Both the position numbers and the translations under genes were made by a program. Positions 16,292-25,393 of a stretch of 64,000 bases of DNA are shown in pieces (the first letter of the stretch is position 1; every line of letters starts with the position of its first letter). Source of the DNA: Flavobacterium sp. CS20 (GTDB lineage Bacteria > Bacteroidota > Bacteroidia > Flavobacteriales > Flavobacteriaceae); assembly GCF_018080005.1 (NCBI RefSeq), contig NZ_CP073015.1:868001-932000 (forward strand), given 5' to 3'. Under the pieces are notes generated by a model, which made no database searches, had not been told where the DNA came from, and saw nothing but the letters and a program-made list of their open reading frames with translations.

Positions 16292-17658
16292 CAGTTTTTA
16301 AGTTGGTTTAACTTGATATTGAATTGTTGTTTTATGGTTTCGTTGTCCTGCTGTTGTTTGGCATCCATTAGGTCGTCAAGCCATTTTTGATAGGCTTGTG
16401 CCGACATATATTCATAACCCAAATCGTCAATTTTTCGGTATTGTGCATTGGTTTCATTGAGCATTGCCACGATTGGCGGATAGAAACGAATGTTCTGTAA
16501 ATCTCGATTGTCTCGTGGATTAACACCTATTTGATGGGTCGCATTTTCAAATTGAACGGTCATAAAATTGGAATTCATCATATTGGCGTTTAGCGAATTT
16601 GGGTAAAGTTCAAAAGCTTTGTCCGTAACTTCTTTTACAAATGGGCTGTAACCGAATTTGTGAACGTAACCCGAAGCAAAATCGGTAAGCAGTTGCGACA
16701 GCAACTGCTTACTCGATAGTGGTTCCATATAGATTCCGTTTGTCAAGGCTTCGGATTTGATGTAGCCCGATTGCAATATAAAAGAGTCCAACGTGAACAT
16801 TCCGTTTGTCAGTTCTACATTATACCAATTTTCTTCTTCATCACGGAATTTGATGTACGAATGGTTGGGTGAAAGAGCCAAAAAGGCTTCTGCTCCGATT
16901 TCTTCGGCAAGGATTAAGTAAAGTCTTGGCAGAGAATTACACTGCCCCGAACCTGTTTGCAGAAGTTTGTGAACAAACATTTTCGTCCAGTCGTCAGCAC
17001 CCCAATAATCCTCAAAGTCGTATTTGAAAGGTAAGTGTTTTAGGTTTTTCTGTTTGATTTCAAGTGTGTCTGAAAAGAATTGAAAAAGGATTAGGTTTTT
17101 GGCAAGGTTGCTGTTTCGGTCATAGCCGAGTTCGTCCATTTTCTCTTTCAAAAAATCGCCTGTTTGTTTAACAATTTGGTTAAACTCCTCGTGGTCTTTT
17201 TGTTCTTCGTAAAAGGCATTCTCTATGATAAAAGTCGCATCTTTGATTGAGAAATCATCGGGATTCATTCCTGAAAGTTTGTCAAAGGCTTTTCGGTAAT
17301 ATTCAGTTCCCGCAATGTGGTTTAGGCTTGGAAGTCTGAAGTTGGTACGTTCCATTTTCAGGTCGGCATAAATTTTCTTTTGGGCTTCAATTTGTCGTTG
17401 TTCGTTGAGTTGAACTTCACGAATAATTTGTTCGTTTTGCCTTTTGATACGTTCTTGTTCGTCCGTTCCCTGAAAAATGTCCATTGGATTTGTCGGGGAA
17501 TAGGGCTTCGGTATATCAAAAATAGATTGTGGTGTGAAGTTGGTAGGTTTTGGCACCGATGGGATTTCGATTGTCGGAATTTTAGGTGTTTGCCCGAAAG
17601 TCAGTTGGACAGCCAGTCCGATAATTAAGGTCAGATTTAGAAGTTTTGATATTCTCAT
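16291..17658 (-). CDS. secreted transglutaminase-like Cys protein (paralogue 1)
   Basis: The frame is open from 17736, but the ATG at 17658 gives a clean signal peptide (LLNLTLIIGLAVQLTFGQ), so I place the start there. A Pro-rich stretch (PKIPTIEIPSVPKPTNF) and a charged coiled region precede the core: GQCNSLPRLYLILAEEIGA, SPNHSYIKFR and WYNVELTNG, matching the paralogue downstream. It is the first gene of a four-gene cassette (two such enzymes, an RHS-core protein, a lipoprotein). Confidence 0.65.
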   Translation of the reverse strand: MRISKLLNLTLIIGLAVQLTFGQTPKIPTIEIPSVPKPTNFTPQSIFDIPKPYSPTNPMDIFQGTDEQERIKRQNEQIIREVQLNEQRQIEAQKKIYADLKMERTNFRLPSLNHIAGTEYYRKAFDKLSGMNPDDFSIKDATFIIENAFYEEQKDHEEFNQIVKQTGDFLKEKMDELGYDRNSNLAKNLILFQFFSDTLEIKQKNLKHLPFKYDFEDYWGADDWTKMFVHKLLQTGSGQCNSLPRLYLILAEEIGAEAFLALSPNHSYIKFRDEEENWYNVELTNGMFTLDSFILQSGYIKSEALTNGIYMEPLSSKQLLSQLLTDFASGYVHKFGYSPFVKEVTDKAFELYPNSLNANMMNSNFMTVQFENATHQIGVNPRDNRDLQNIRFYPPIVAMLNETNAQYRKIDDLGYEYMSAQAYQKWLDDLMDAKQQQDNETIKQQFNIKLNQLKN

Positions 17659-17777
17659 AATTCCGTTAGTTTTTTCGGTCGAGCGTTGGCAAAAAGGCTC
17701 TTTTGTTTTTTTCTGCGGCTGGTGTAGCGTGGGCAAAAAAACAAATGTGCCTTACGTGCGTTGGCTTTTTCAACCTT

Positions 17778-17913
17778 GTGCATAACGGGAAGCATATATT
17801 TCAGTAGCGGAAAAATAAGCAAGTTTTTAGATTTAAAACCAAAATAAAAAAAACAATAGCGACTCTTGTTCTAAGCCAAAAGGCGCTATTGAATATATGC
17901 AATGTTATGCCAT
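17778..17913 (-). other. attC-like cassette recombination site
   Basis: The minus strand runs from CATGGCATAACATTGCATAT to ATATATGCTTCCCGTTATGC. The arms TTGCATATATTCAATAGCG and CGCTACTGAAATATATGC pair. The 5' box ATGGCATAAC is the exact complement of GTTATGCCAT, the start of its own cassette at 20711. Confidence 0.7.
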
Positions 17914-17919
17914 GTTATT

Positions 17920-18111
17920 TTAGTCCTTATTACCTTTTTTAATTGACCATTCAACAATTGTGATATCAAATATCCAATTTATGAAAAATGCTAAACCAAA
18001 TAATAAAAGTATTTGCCAAAAATTAACATCTTTGTTTATTGCAATTAGTACAACAACAAGAATTGGTATAGCAAATTTTCTTAAAATGATTTTTTCAATT
18101 TTATTTTTCAT
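17920..18111 (-). CDS. small two-helix membrane protein, candidate immunity protein
   Basis: 63 residues from an ATG at 18111, two bases after the upstream stop: MKNKIEKIILRKFAIPILVV, a helix, then a second helix (QILLLFGLAFFINWIFDITI) and a basic tail KKGNKD. No family recognised. It is the last gene of its cassette behind a lipoprotein with a glycine-zipper tail, so an immunity role is plausible but unproved. Confidence 0.55.
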   Translation of the reverse strand: MKNKIEKIILRKFAIPILVVVLIAINKDVNFWQILLLFGLAFFINWIFDITIVEWSIKKGNKD

Positions 18112-18112
18112 T

Positions 18113-18885
18113 TTACCACCATCCTGCTTCGCAAGCAACTCCTTGAACACCAATACTTACAATTGTTGATAAAAGTGAACCTACAATTGCACCACCAACG
18201 GTACCAGCCACTGTACCAGCAGGTCCTAAGAAGGAACCAAACATGAAGCCAACTCTTGCACCTAAAATCGCACCACCTATGGACGCACCTGCGGTTGTAC
18301 CTCCATCAGGTGCACAATCACTACTTTTTGTCGTGAACGAATTAATTAAATCATCTTCAAAATAATCAATTACTGCAAAAGTAGTTGCTAAAGAAATCAT
18401 ATCAGAATTAGCATCAAAATTTCTTATGTATTCATCTTTAAGACTAAGTAATGCCTCATAATCACTATTATCATAATATTGAATCAATAAATTAAAATAG
18501 TTCAAGGTTTCAGATGACAAATTAACATCCTCTAAAGAAATTTCATTATCAAAATTAGGAACATTGTCTAAATACCATTCAGTATCAAAATAATTTATAT
18601 CGTTTGTTCTTCGATTTTCTACTAGTGGTAGAATATAATTCATAACTTGATCTTCATTTTCAAAATTTGAAGCATCAATATTATTTAGAATTCCTAATGA
18701 CGTGTCAATTTCATTCGTAACTTGTAACAAATAATCTTCATAAGAATAATTATTGTATAAAGGATTGGACTTTAATGAAAACTCTTCTGTAGTTTCATTA
18801 TTTATAGTTTGATCTGAATCACTTTCTGTACATCCAAAAATACTAAAATAGTGAAAGCGAATATTAATATTAGTGTATTCTTCAT
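18113..18885 (-). pseudogene. lipoprotein with glycine-zipper tail, frameshifted near the lipobox
   Basis: An ATG at 18885 gives MKNTLILIFAFTILV; after one base is restored in the A run at 18836-18840 it reads FGCTESDSDQTINNE…YLLQVTNEID and joins a 205-residue frame. The middle is acidic and helical. The tail, from about residue 190, is DCAPDGGTTAGASIGGAILG…, a long Gly/Ala zipper ending GVACEAGWW. A Cys precedes the zipper and another follows it, as in the cassette gene at 4785. It may be a bacteriocin precursor. Confidence 0.6.
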
Positions 18886-19037
18886 AATTTATTATTTAAC
18901 TTGTTAATTGCAGAAATTAAATTTTGTAACAATTAATCTGCATAATCCTTGCTACTCACATAAACGATGGGTGGTTAGCCCTATTGATAATTTTTTCTTT
19001 TAACCTTTTTTTTAATTTTAATTCTGACTAACGTAAA

Positions 19038-20412
19038 TTAAGTTGCTGTTTTATAGATATTTGCATTTAAGCCTAAATCTTCATTAGTTAATCCAAATTT
19101 AGCGATTTGTTTCCTCATTCTTTTGGCTATGCCTAACTTTCTTTTTTGATCGAGGAATAGATATTCTTTTGGCGGTTTATAAGGTTCTTTTTTTGTAACC
19201 ATATTCCATATGATTACACCCAATTTTCTTGCTGTTGCGCTTACTGTCGCTTGTCTTCCTTTTCTAAATGCGACACGCTTAAAGAAATCAGACAAGTGTG
19301 TATCTTTTAAATTTCCAATAGAATTAGTCGCTTGTCGTAATGCTATTTTTAATCTATTACTCCCTTTAGGAACTTTTGAACTAAGCACTTTACCGCCTGA
19401 TATTTTGTTGTTTGGTGCTAGTCTTAACCAAGAGACAAATTCTTTTGAAGAATTAAACTTTCTAAATCCTTCCGGACCTATCTCTACCATAATACTAAGT
19501 ATTGTAGCATGACTTACGCCTTCAATGGCAAGCAGATCCACACCTTCAAAATACTGATAAGCTACTTGATTAAAATCCTTTATTTTGGGAGCATTCTTAT
19601 TTTCTCTTTTATAAGGTTTTGGATTGGTTTTTAGTTTTTTTAATTCTGGATTTGTGTCAAGATGCTTTTTTATGAATTGGTCTATCTGTTTATCGCAAGC
19701 CTTTAATTGTTTTTGTAAAAACTGATAAGTTTGAAATTCTTGTTTTAACCCAAAAAGAAAGTCTTTCTGTTATTGCCATGGAGGGCTTTTGCTATTTCTG
19801 CCTCAGACTTTCGGCAATTGTAGTGCCGATGCTTAGCAAGTTCATTAGGGTCTAAATTTCCTTTGCAAATATCTTCTATGATTTTAAGACCCGTAAGACC
19901 ACAAATGTCTTTAACTACAACATCAAGTCTAAAATTTAAAAACTTAAGGCATTTTTGCATTTTTCTTGAAGTCGCCACGCTTGATGTATAATATTGCCTC
20001 GCTGACGTGCATAAGTTCTAAGTATTTCAGTCTGCTGGTCAGGCAAAAAACTACTTGTAAGCAAACCTAATGCATGCAGTTTTTGAATCCATCTTGCATC
20101 TTTAACATCTGTTTTTTTACCTTTTGCGTGTTTGGTAAATTTTCCATTGCATAAAATAACTTCAAAATCATGCTTGATGAGTTCTGTAAAAAGATTTTGC
20201 CAATAATCTCCTGTGCTTTCCATGGCAACTGAGGTAATACCATAGCTTTTTAGGTGTTGACAAATTGCAGTAAGATCTTCTGCATAAACCCCAAATTCTT
20301 TTACATCTTCTAGGGCTTGTCCAACTGCTACAAAGTGAGACCGACTTCCAATGTCAATACCTGTCGCATGTTGGTTTACAATTTCCATTTCTAACTTTTT
20401 CTTTCTTGCCAT
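19038..20412 (-). pseudogene. IS110-family DEDD transposase, copy B, frameshifted
   Basis: As in copy A, the DEDD N-terminal domain (155+ residues) must shift -1 in the five-base A run at 19960-19964 to reach MQKCLKFLNFRLDVVV. Copy B keeps the C that copy A lost (near 19948) but has lost a base near 19763 (RKTFFLG instead of REDFLFG). The C-terminal transposase_20 part (19038-19541 and upstream) is intact. Each copy therefore has one private and one shared frame break. Confidence 0.85.
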
Positions 20413-20704
20413 AATTGAAAAATATTTAAGTATTAAACAAAAAAGATCCTAAGGAAATGTATTTTTGTATTGAAAATTATTCTGAACGGGGTCTGCGAAT
20501 TATCGTAGCCACCACTGAAATTATCAACAAAGCCCTGAGAAGAGTCGGGGCTTTTTTACATTTCAACCAGAATGAGCGCACGGGCTCTATCTCAAGCACC
20601 ATTTGAAAAATCGACTTTACAAAGGATCATTACAAAAATAATAACCAATATTTTATCGGCATCGTTAGCAATAGAAATTAATCGAGTTTCTTGATATGGG
20701 GAAT
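20413..20704 (-). ncRNA. candidate bridge RNA region of IS110 copy B
   Basis: Non-coding left end, nearly identical to 11941-12232, with the same inverted repeats and a GGGGCTTTTTT stem near 20540 on the plus strand that could block incoming transcription. The same positional argument applies as for copy A. Confidence 0.4.
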
Positions 20705-20706
20705 AT

Positions 20707-20840
20707 GGCATAACGGTTAGTATATGAAAAGTAGGCGATTTTTAAGCACCAACCTTTCGGTTAAGTGCAAAGTTTGATACGTGCTAAAAGCCTTGATTTT
20801 ATTACTACTCCGCCTATTTTTTATATACATTGTTACCTGC
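20707..20840 (-). other. attC-like cassette recombination site
   Basis: The minus strand runs from GCAGGTAACAATGTATATAA to CATATACTAACCGTTATGCC. The arms TGTATATAAAAAATAGGCG and CGCCTACTTTTCATATACTA pair. The 5' box GCAGGTAAC is the exact complement of GTTACCTGC found beside the recombinase gene at 24793-24801, which is the start of this cassette. Confidence 0.75.
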
Positions 20841-20845
20841 TGGCT

Positions 20846-22378
20846 TTATTCCTTTAGTTGTTTCAATCTGTCAATTGCATTTTGATTTTTCGGATTCAAT
20901 TCCAATGACTTTTTGTAATTCAAAATAGCGTTAGAGTAATCCTTATTATAAAAATATGCTTCAGCTAAACTATCATATAAATTAGCTGATTTTGGATAAA
21001 GATGTAAAGCCAATGAAAACACATTAACGCCTTGCTCTTTCTTTTCAGGATTGAATGACAATCGCAGTCCTAAAGTGTTTAACATTCCTTCTTGAAGTTC
21101 AAGATTTGGATAATCGGAAATGGTTTTTGTATATAGTGTGATTAAATTTTCATAATCCTGTTTGAAAGCTAAATCATTGAAATCACTATATGTAAAGCCT
21201 TTTTCTTTAGCTTTTTTTGATTCTTTGGAAATCAAACTATTGGAAAATCCGTTTGCAACAGGTTTATTTTCAATGAAATCAATCGACTTTTTCTCATTTT
21301 TTAATGTTGCATTTAAGAAGTCTAAAGTATGTTGACAAAGCAAATTGTAGGATGCCATTATTTTATCATCACTTTTATCTTGCCTTTTATCTCTGTTAGC
21401 GAATAAGACACCGAAAGAACTAAAATAAGAATGCGTTAGGTCGTGAAATCTATATCTGTGAATGTTGCTATATTCCAAAGAGTCGTATAATTGAAATTTG
21501 TAATTCAACTCCTCAGGGATTTTCTCCGTGGTTAGAACTTCCTTCGGAATCTCTTTTTGAGCGAAATGGATATAAGGAATGGAAAACTTATCTAAATTGA
21601 AATAGGGGGATTTTTCCAAAACAGGATAATTGTACCTTTCGGTTCCATCCAAACTAACAATTGCTTTTATATTCTTGTTTTTCATAACAGTTATAGCGTT
21701 TGACAACCCACCAAAACTAAATCCCATTAATGCCACTTTTTCTAAGTCAATATTTTCGTAGCTGTAAATTTCTTTTAGAATAAACTCAACATCTCTTGAT
21801 TGCGTTTCCATATCTTTTGTAGTTCCTCCTTCTAACCAACGTGTCTCCGTTCCTCTTGAAGGACTGGATACCACTACGAAACCATTATCGGCTAAATACT
21901 CGAATAACGCAAAGTTTTCAATTGACGAGGCTTGATAGCTTGGTGCATAAACTACTACTGGAAATTTTCCTTCTAAAATTGCTGGATTAGAAAAAGCATT
22001 TGTCTTTTCAGAGAGATGAGCTTTATTTTCTGGCGTGTTCCATAAATACGGAAACCAATCCAACAGAAAGTAATTCGGTAAATTTTTCCATTCCTCCTCT
22101 TCTTTTAAAATCTCTAAATAGTTTAAGACTGTTAATTGTTCAGAATTGCTATCCTCTATTTTCGCAGGATACCAAATACTTATTGGAATGGGTCTCTTAA
22201 TAAGTCGATTGTTAAACTCATTATGAATTCGGTAGGTTCTTGTGCTATCATTGACTGTATAGTGTTTAAAGCCTACTTCATATTTTCCGGCTTTAAGCCC
22301 GATTTCTTTTAAGGATGTCTGTCCTTTCATAGAATAGACTTGAAGAAGTATTATGGTTACTAAAATTATTTTTCTCAT
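20846..22378 (-). CDS. secreted alpha/beta hydrolase with C-terminal TPR
   Basis: 510 residues with a signal peptide (IILVTIILLQVYSMKGQ). The hydrolase core has PVVVYAPSYQASSIENFALF, the nucleophile elbow GFSFGG (Ser about residue 222) and an Asp in VSLDGTE; a catalytic His is likely in DLTHSYF. The last ~45 residues form a TPR (LYDSLAEAYFYNKDYSNAIL…LELNP). Dienelactone-hydrolase or PAF-acetylhydrolase-like families look similar. It is the third gene of a cassette with an AraC regulator and a serine beta-lactamase-like protein. Confidence 0.75.
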   Translation of the reverse strand: MRKIILVTIILLQVYSMKGQTSLKEIGLKAGKYEVGFKHYTVNDSTRTYRIHNEFNNRLIKRPIPISIWYPAKIEDSNSEQLTVLNYLEILKEEEEWKNLPNYFLLDWFPYLWNTPENKAHLSEKTNAFSNPAILEGKFPVVVYAPSYQASSIENFALFEYLADNGFVVVSSPSRGTETRWLEGGTTKDMETQSRDVEFILKEIYSYENIDLEKVALMGFSFGGLSNAITVMKNKNIKAIVSLDGTERYNYPVLEKSPYFNLDKFSIPYIHFAQKEIPKEVLTTEKIPEELNYKFQLYDSLEYSNIHRYRFHDLTHSYFSSFGVLFANRDKRQDKSDDKIMASYNLLCQHTLDFLNATLKNEKKSIDFIENKPVANGFSNSLISKESKKAKEKGFTYSDFNDLAFKQDYENLITLYTKTISDYPNLELQEGMLNTLGLRLSFNPEKKEQGVNVFSLALHLYPKSANLYDSLAEAYFYNKDYSNAILNYKKSLELNPKNQNAIDRLKQLKE

Positions 22379-22388
22379 AATTGTGTAT

Positions 22389-23897
22389 TTATTCTTTTTT
22401 TAGGAAATTAATTTCACTAAAGTCAACATCAAGTAGGCTTTCTTGGTCAAAGGATATTCCTAATATTTTTCTGTCTGAATTGAAATTAAATGTTAAATAT
22501 CCATCAGGCACTCTTATGTCGTACCAATCAATTTTGAATGTATCAAAATGCCAATGTTCTAACTTTCCTCTAAATATAGAAGAGCGTGAAAAAGAAATCT
22601 CTAGTTCTTTTTGGTTCAACGGTTCTATATTAATTTCTCCATACATTTTATCTGTGTATACTCCCGTATAACCATTTAATCCAAGCGATGGCGATGTGTT
22701 ATTGACTCTTGTTTTGATTTTAGGTTCTCCATTTACCCTTCTATCTCTATACCCTTTAACAGTCTCATAAAAGTCAAGGGATTTATCCTCAAATATCTGT
22801 TCAAGTAATTTAGCTTTTAGCAAAAAGGAAGCTGGCTCTTTTGAAATATTGGTTAATATGATTACACCTATGTTTAGATTTTTTATCATAAAAAGCTTTG
22901 CGACCATTCCATCAATGCCACCATTATGTTCAATTAGTTTATCATTATTTTTCGGTGTAACCCACCAACCAAAACCGTAGGAAGAGAATTCATTACCAAA
23001 AGGTGAGCCTTCAATAGGATAGATTATTTGGGGTTTGAAAATTTCTGCGAGGGTCGATTTGCTTATTATAGTATCTTGTTTAAAAATACCATCATTAAGC
23101 AACATTTTCATATACTTGTTCATATCATTTGCTGACGAGTATATAAAACCAGCAGGTGCAAGATTATCTCCTTTTTCTTGAGCAACTAGCATTTTCTTGT
23201 AATCTTCATTCCAAACGTGCGGAAACGCCAAATTTTTATTACGTTCTCTGACCGAAGAAATTGAGGTACTATTTCTCATCTCAAGTTTATCGAATATCCT
23301 ATTTTTTAAAAAATCATCCCAACTTGTTCTTGCAACCACGCTTACTATTTCTCCCGCAACGAGATACATCACATTTTGATACGCTGGTTTTTCCCGAAAA
23401 CCTGATACTGGTTCTAAATATTTTAATTTTTTGATAATATCTTTTCTCGACAAATCTGAATGATACCAAAGTGTTCCTCCACTAATTTCTTTAAGCCCGC
23501 TCCTATGAGTAAGTAAATCTCTAATAGTAAAATTTTCCGAAACGTAGGAATCATACAACTCAAAATAGGGTAGATAGTCTTTTACCTTATCATCCCAGTC
23601 TATTTTTCCTTCATCTACCAATATTCCAAGAGTTAAAGCCGTAAAAGATTTTGAAATTGAGCCTATGCCAAAGATGGTGTTTTCATCAATAGGTAAGTTT
23701 TCATTGACTTTTCTCGTGCCAAACCCTTTTGAGTAAATAACAGAATCGTTTCTTACGATGCCAATTGAAAGACCAGTTACTTCAAAATCTTTCATTAGTT
23801 GGTTAATGAAAGGCTCAATAGCCTCAATTTGTATCTTTTGAGGATAGGTATTAATCGTAACACCCAATAAAAATATCAAACATAAAAACTTATTCAT
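22389..23897 (-). CDS. serine hydrolase, class C beta-lactamase/DD-peptidase family
   Basis: 502 residues, exported (signal peptide FLCLIFLLGVTINTYPQ). Motifs: SISK (SxxK, about residue 82) in FGIGSISKSFTALTLGIL, YSSAND in the YxN position, and HNGG (equivalent of KTG) in LIEHNGGIDGMV. A ~110-residue C-terminal domain follows. Such proteins are usually esterases or peptidases and only rarely act on beta-lactams. It sits 10 nt from the next gene, so the two are one operon. Confidence 0.85.
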   Translation of the reverse strand: MNKFLCLIFLLGVTINTYPQKIQIEAIEPFINQLMKDFEVTGLSIGIVRNDSVIYSKGFGTRKVNENLPIDENTIFGIGSISKSFTALTLGILVDEGKIDWDDKVKDYLPYFELYDSYVSENFTIRDLLTHRSGLKEISGGTLWYHSDLSRKDIIKKLKYLEPVSGFREKPAYQNVMYLVAGEIVSVVARTSWDDFLKNRIFDKLEMRNSTSISSVRERNKNLAFPHVWNEDYKKMLVAQEKGDNLAPAGFIYSSANDMNKYMKMLLNDGIFKQDTIISKSTLAEIFKPQIIYPIEGSPFGNEFSSYGFGWWVTPKNNDKLIEHNGGIDGMVAKLFMIKNLNIGVIILTNISKEPASFLLKAKLLEQIFEDKSLDFYETVKGYRDRRVNGEPKIKTRVNNTSPSLGLNGYTGVYTDKMYGEINIEPLNQKELEISFSRSSIFRGKLEHWHFDTFKIDWYDIRVPDGYLTFNFNSDRKILGISFDQESLLDVDFSEINFLKKE

Positions 23898-23972
23898 AAC
23901 AAAGAATACTCAAAATATTGCCACAAAATAAAATCTTTTCAGAGTAAAAAAATTGTATAAATGGAAACCGAA

Positions 23973-24779
23973 CTATATGGATAACCATACTACGTCTTCA
24001 CTTGAATCTATACTTTTGAAAAACAAGCTTGGATTGATATTGGTAAGCGATTTGAACTCCTTTATAAAATGGGATTGGTCATAAAAAAGACTTTTATAGG
24101 AAAGTTCTGTTAAGTTGTTTACCTTCTGAAAATCTAGTAATGCATTTCTAAACTTGTGAACTTTACGATATTCAGAAGGCGTTTTACCGACAGTATTAAA
24201 AAAAATTCTATTTAGATATTGTCTTGATATTTGGTGCTTTTTTGAAATGTCAGCAATACTAAGTTCGCTCTCCAAATCCGCAACGATGTTTTCTATTCTA
24301 TCCGTTTCAATATTTTTAAGTTTAGATAGCCAATAATTCTCAAGGTGCTCTATTTGTTCATCTCTATTCTCTATATCAAAGATGGATTGCATTTTCGTAT
24401 TCAAATCATCGAATGGTTGAAAATCCATACAGAATCCATTAATAAAGTAATCAGAAAGGTTTGTAATGAAATAATTGAGTCCAAGAGGTTTAAACCTAAT
24501 TGTTATTTCATTGGTAGGTTCTTGAAACGTGACTTTAAAAGGTTTGGTATATCTTACTACCAAGTCGGTTACAACTTTTTCCTTCTCAGAAGGGGTTACT
24601 AAGATTTGTCCTTCTTCTATTTTTACATCTGAGTTTTGAGTGGTACTAACAAAGCATAAATTATAAGGAAAAGTCATATAATGTAAAGGCAATTTTGATT
24701 TCCCTTTTGTCATAAAATAATAACCATCAATATACTTTCTCAAGGTTTCATTTTTTGGCTTGTAATGTTGGACGTTCAT
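23973..24779 (-). CDS. AraC family transcriptional regulator
   Basis: 268 residues. The N-terminal ~150 residues form a cupin-like sensor region (HYKPKNETLRKYIDGYYFMTKG…); the C-terminus has two HTH motifs: LSIADISKKHQISRQYLNRIF and LTELSYKSLFYDQSHFIKEFKSLTNINPSLF, standard for AraC/XylS. It is the first gene of the first cassette, starting 14 nt after the core site, and probably controls the two hydrolases behind it. Confidence 0.85.
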   Translation of the reverse strand: MNVQHYKPKNETLRKYIDGYYFMTKGKSKLPLHYMTFPYNLCFVSTTQNSDVKIEEGQILVTPSEKEKVVTDLVVRYTKPFKVTFQEPTNEITIRFKPLGLNYFITNLSDYFINGFCMDFQPFDDLNTKMQSIFDIENRDEQIEHLENYWLSKLKNIETDRIENIVADLESELSIADISKKHQISRQYLNRIFFNTVGKTPSEYRKVHKFRNALLDFQKVNNLTELSYKSLFYDQSHFIKEFKSLTNINPSLFFKSIDSSEDVVWLSI

Positions 24780-24792
24780 TTTTTTTCAGCTT

Positions 24793-24832
24793 GCAGGTAA
24801 CTAGTATATATCCACAAAAATACACCACTTTT
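24793..24832 (-). other. attI-like first core site beside the recombinase
   Basis: The minus strand reads ATATACTAGTTACCTGCAAG between the recombinase stop and the first cassette ORF. GTTACCTGC is the complement of the 5' box at 20832-20840, so the first cassette starts here. No long palindrome is present, as expected of an attI rather than an attC. Only ~30 bp separate it from the recombinase gene. Confidence 0.5.
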
Positions 24833-25393
24833 TTAATTTTTAGGCTTGTTTTTATACTTTTTTGCCATTTTGTCTAATGGACTTTCTATCTTTTTAGTGC
24901 TTTTTTGACTAATATGAGTATAAACTGTAGTCGTTTTGATACTGCTATGACTTAAAAACTTTTGTATATATCTTATGTCTGTCCCGCCTTCTAACAAATG
25001 TGTCGCAAATGAATGACGTAATGTATGCATATTCACCTTTTTACGGATTCCAGCTTTCTTAACCGCACGCTTCATAATAGCTCTACAACTTTCTGTAGAA
25101 TATGGTCTTCCTTTTATCTGACCTTCAAAAACATAATTTTTTGTCTTATACAACTCTTCATAAGTCTTAAAATACTCTACAATAGAATATGGCAACATCA
25201 CTTGCCTGTCTTTTTTTCCTTTAGCTGATTTAACCATAATTTTATGTGCATCAAAATCTATATCACGCCATCTTAAATTACAGATTTCACTCACTCGTAG
25301 TCCAGCACCATACGCCAAAAGCAATATCAATTTGTGCTTAGGTTGCTTTACGGCTTTAAAAATACGTTGACACTCATCAACACTCAAAACCAC
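24833..25393 (-). CDS. tyrosine recombinase catalytic domain (XerC/D or integron-integrase-like), N-terminally short
   Basis: 186 residues covering the catalytic domain: GAGLRVSEICNLRW (first Arg), KGKKDRQVMLP (Lys), HTLRHSFATHLLEGG (His-x-x-Arg), LSHSSIKTTTVYTHI (His and the nucleophile Tyr). The SAM-like DNA-binding N-terminal domain is absent. The frame is open upstream to a TGA near 25500 through a Lys-rich stretch without ATG (…KRPAGKKVVAQN), so the 5' part is decayed or the gene is split. It has the same orientation as the cassettes, with the first core site just past its stop, as described for reversed integrons of some other phyla. Confidence 0.75.
   Translation of the reverse strand: MVLSVDECQRIFKAVKQPKHKLILLLAYGAGLRVSEICNLRWRDIDFDAHKIMVKSAKGKKDRQVMLPYSIVEYFKTYEELYKTKNYVFEGQIKGRPYSTESCRAIMKRAVKKAGIRKKVNMHTLRHSFATHLLEGGTDIRYIQKFLSHSSIKTTTVYTHISQKSTKKIESPLDKMAKKYKNKPKN

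Larger units (their letters stand above)
19020..20704 (-). mobile_element. IS110-family element, copy B
   Basis: Same 1685-bp unit as copy A with only a few differences. It lies exactly 10 nt after the G of the core GTTATGCCAT that starts the cassette at 20711. The right end ACGTTAGTCAGAATT abuts ordinary cassette sequence. Having two copies at the same register in two different sites shows site-specific targeting of the core region. Confidence 0.85.
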
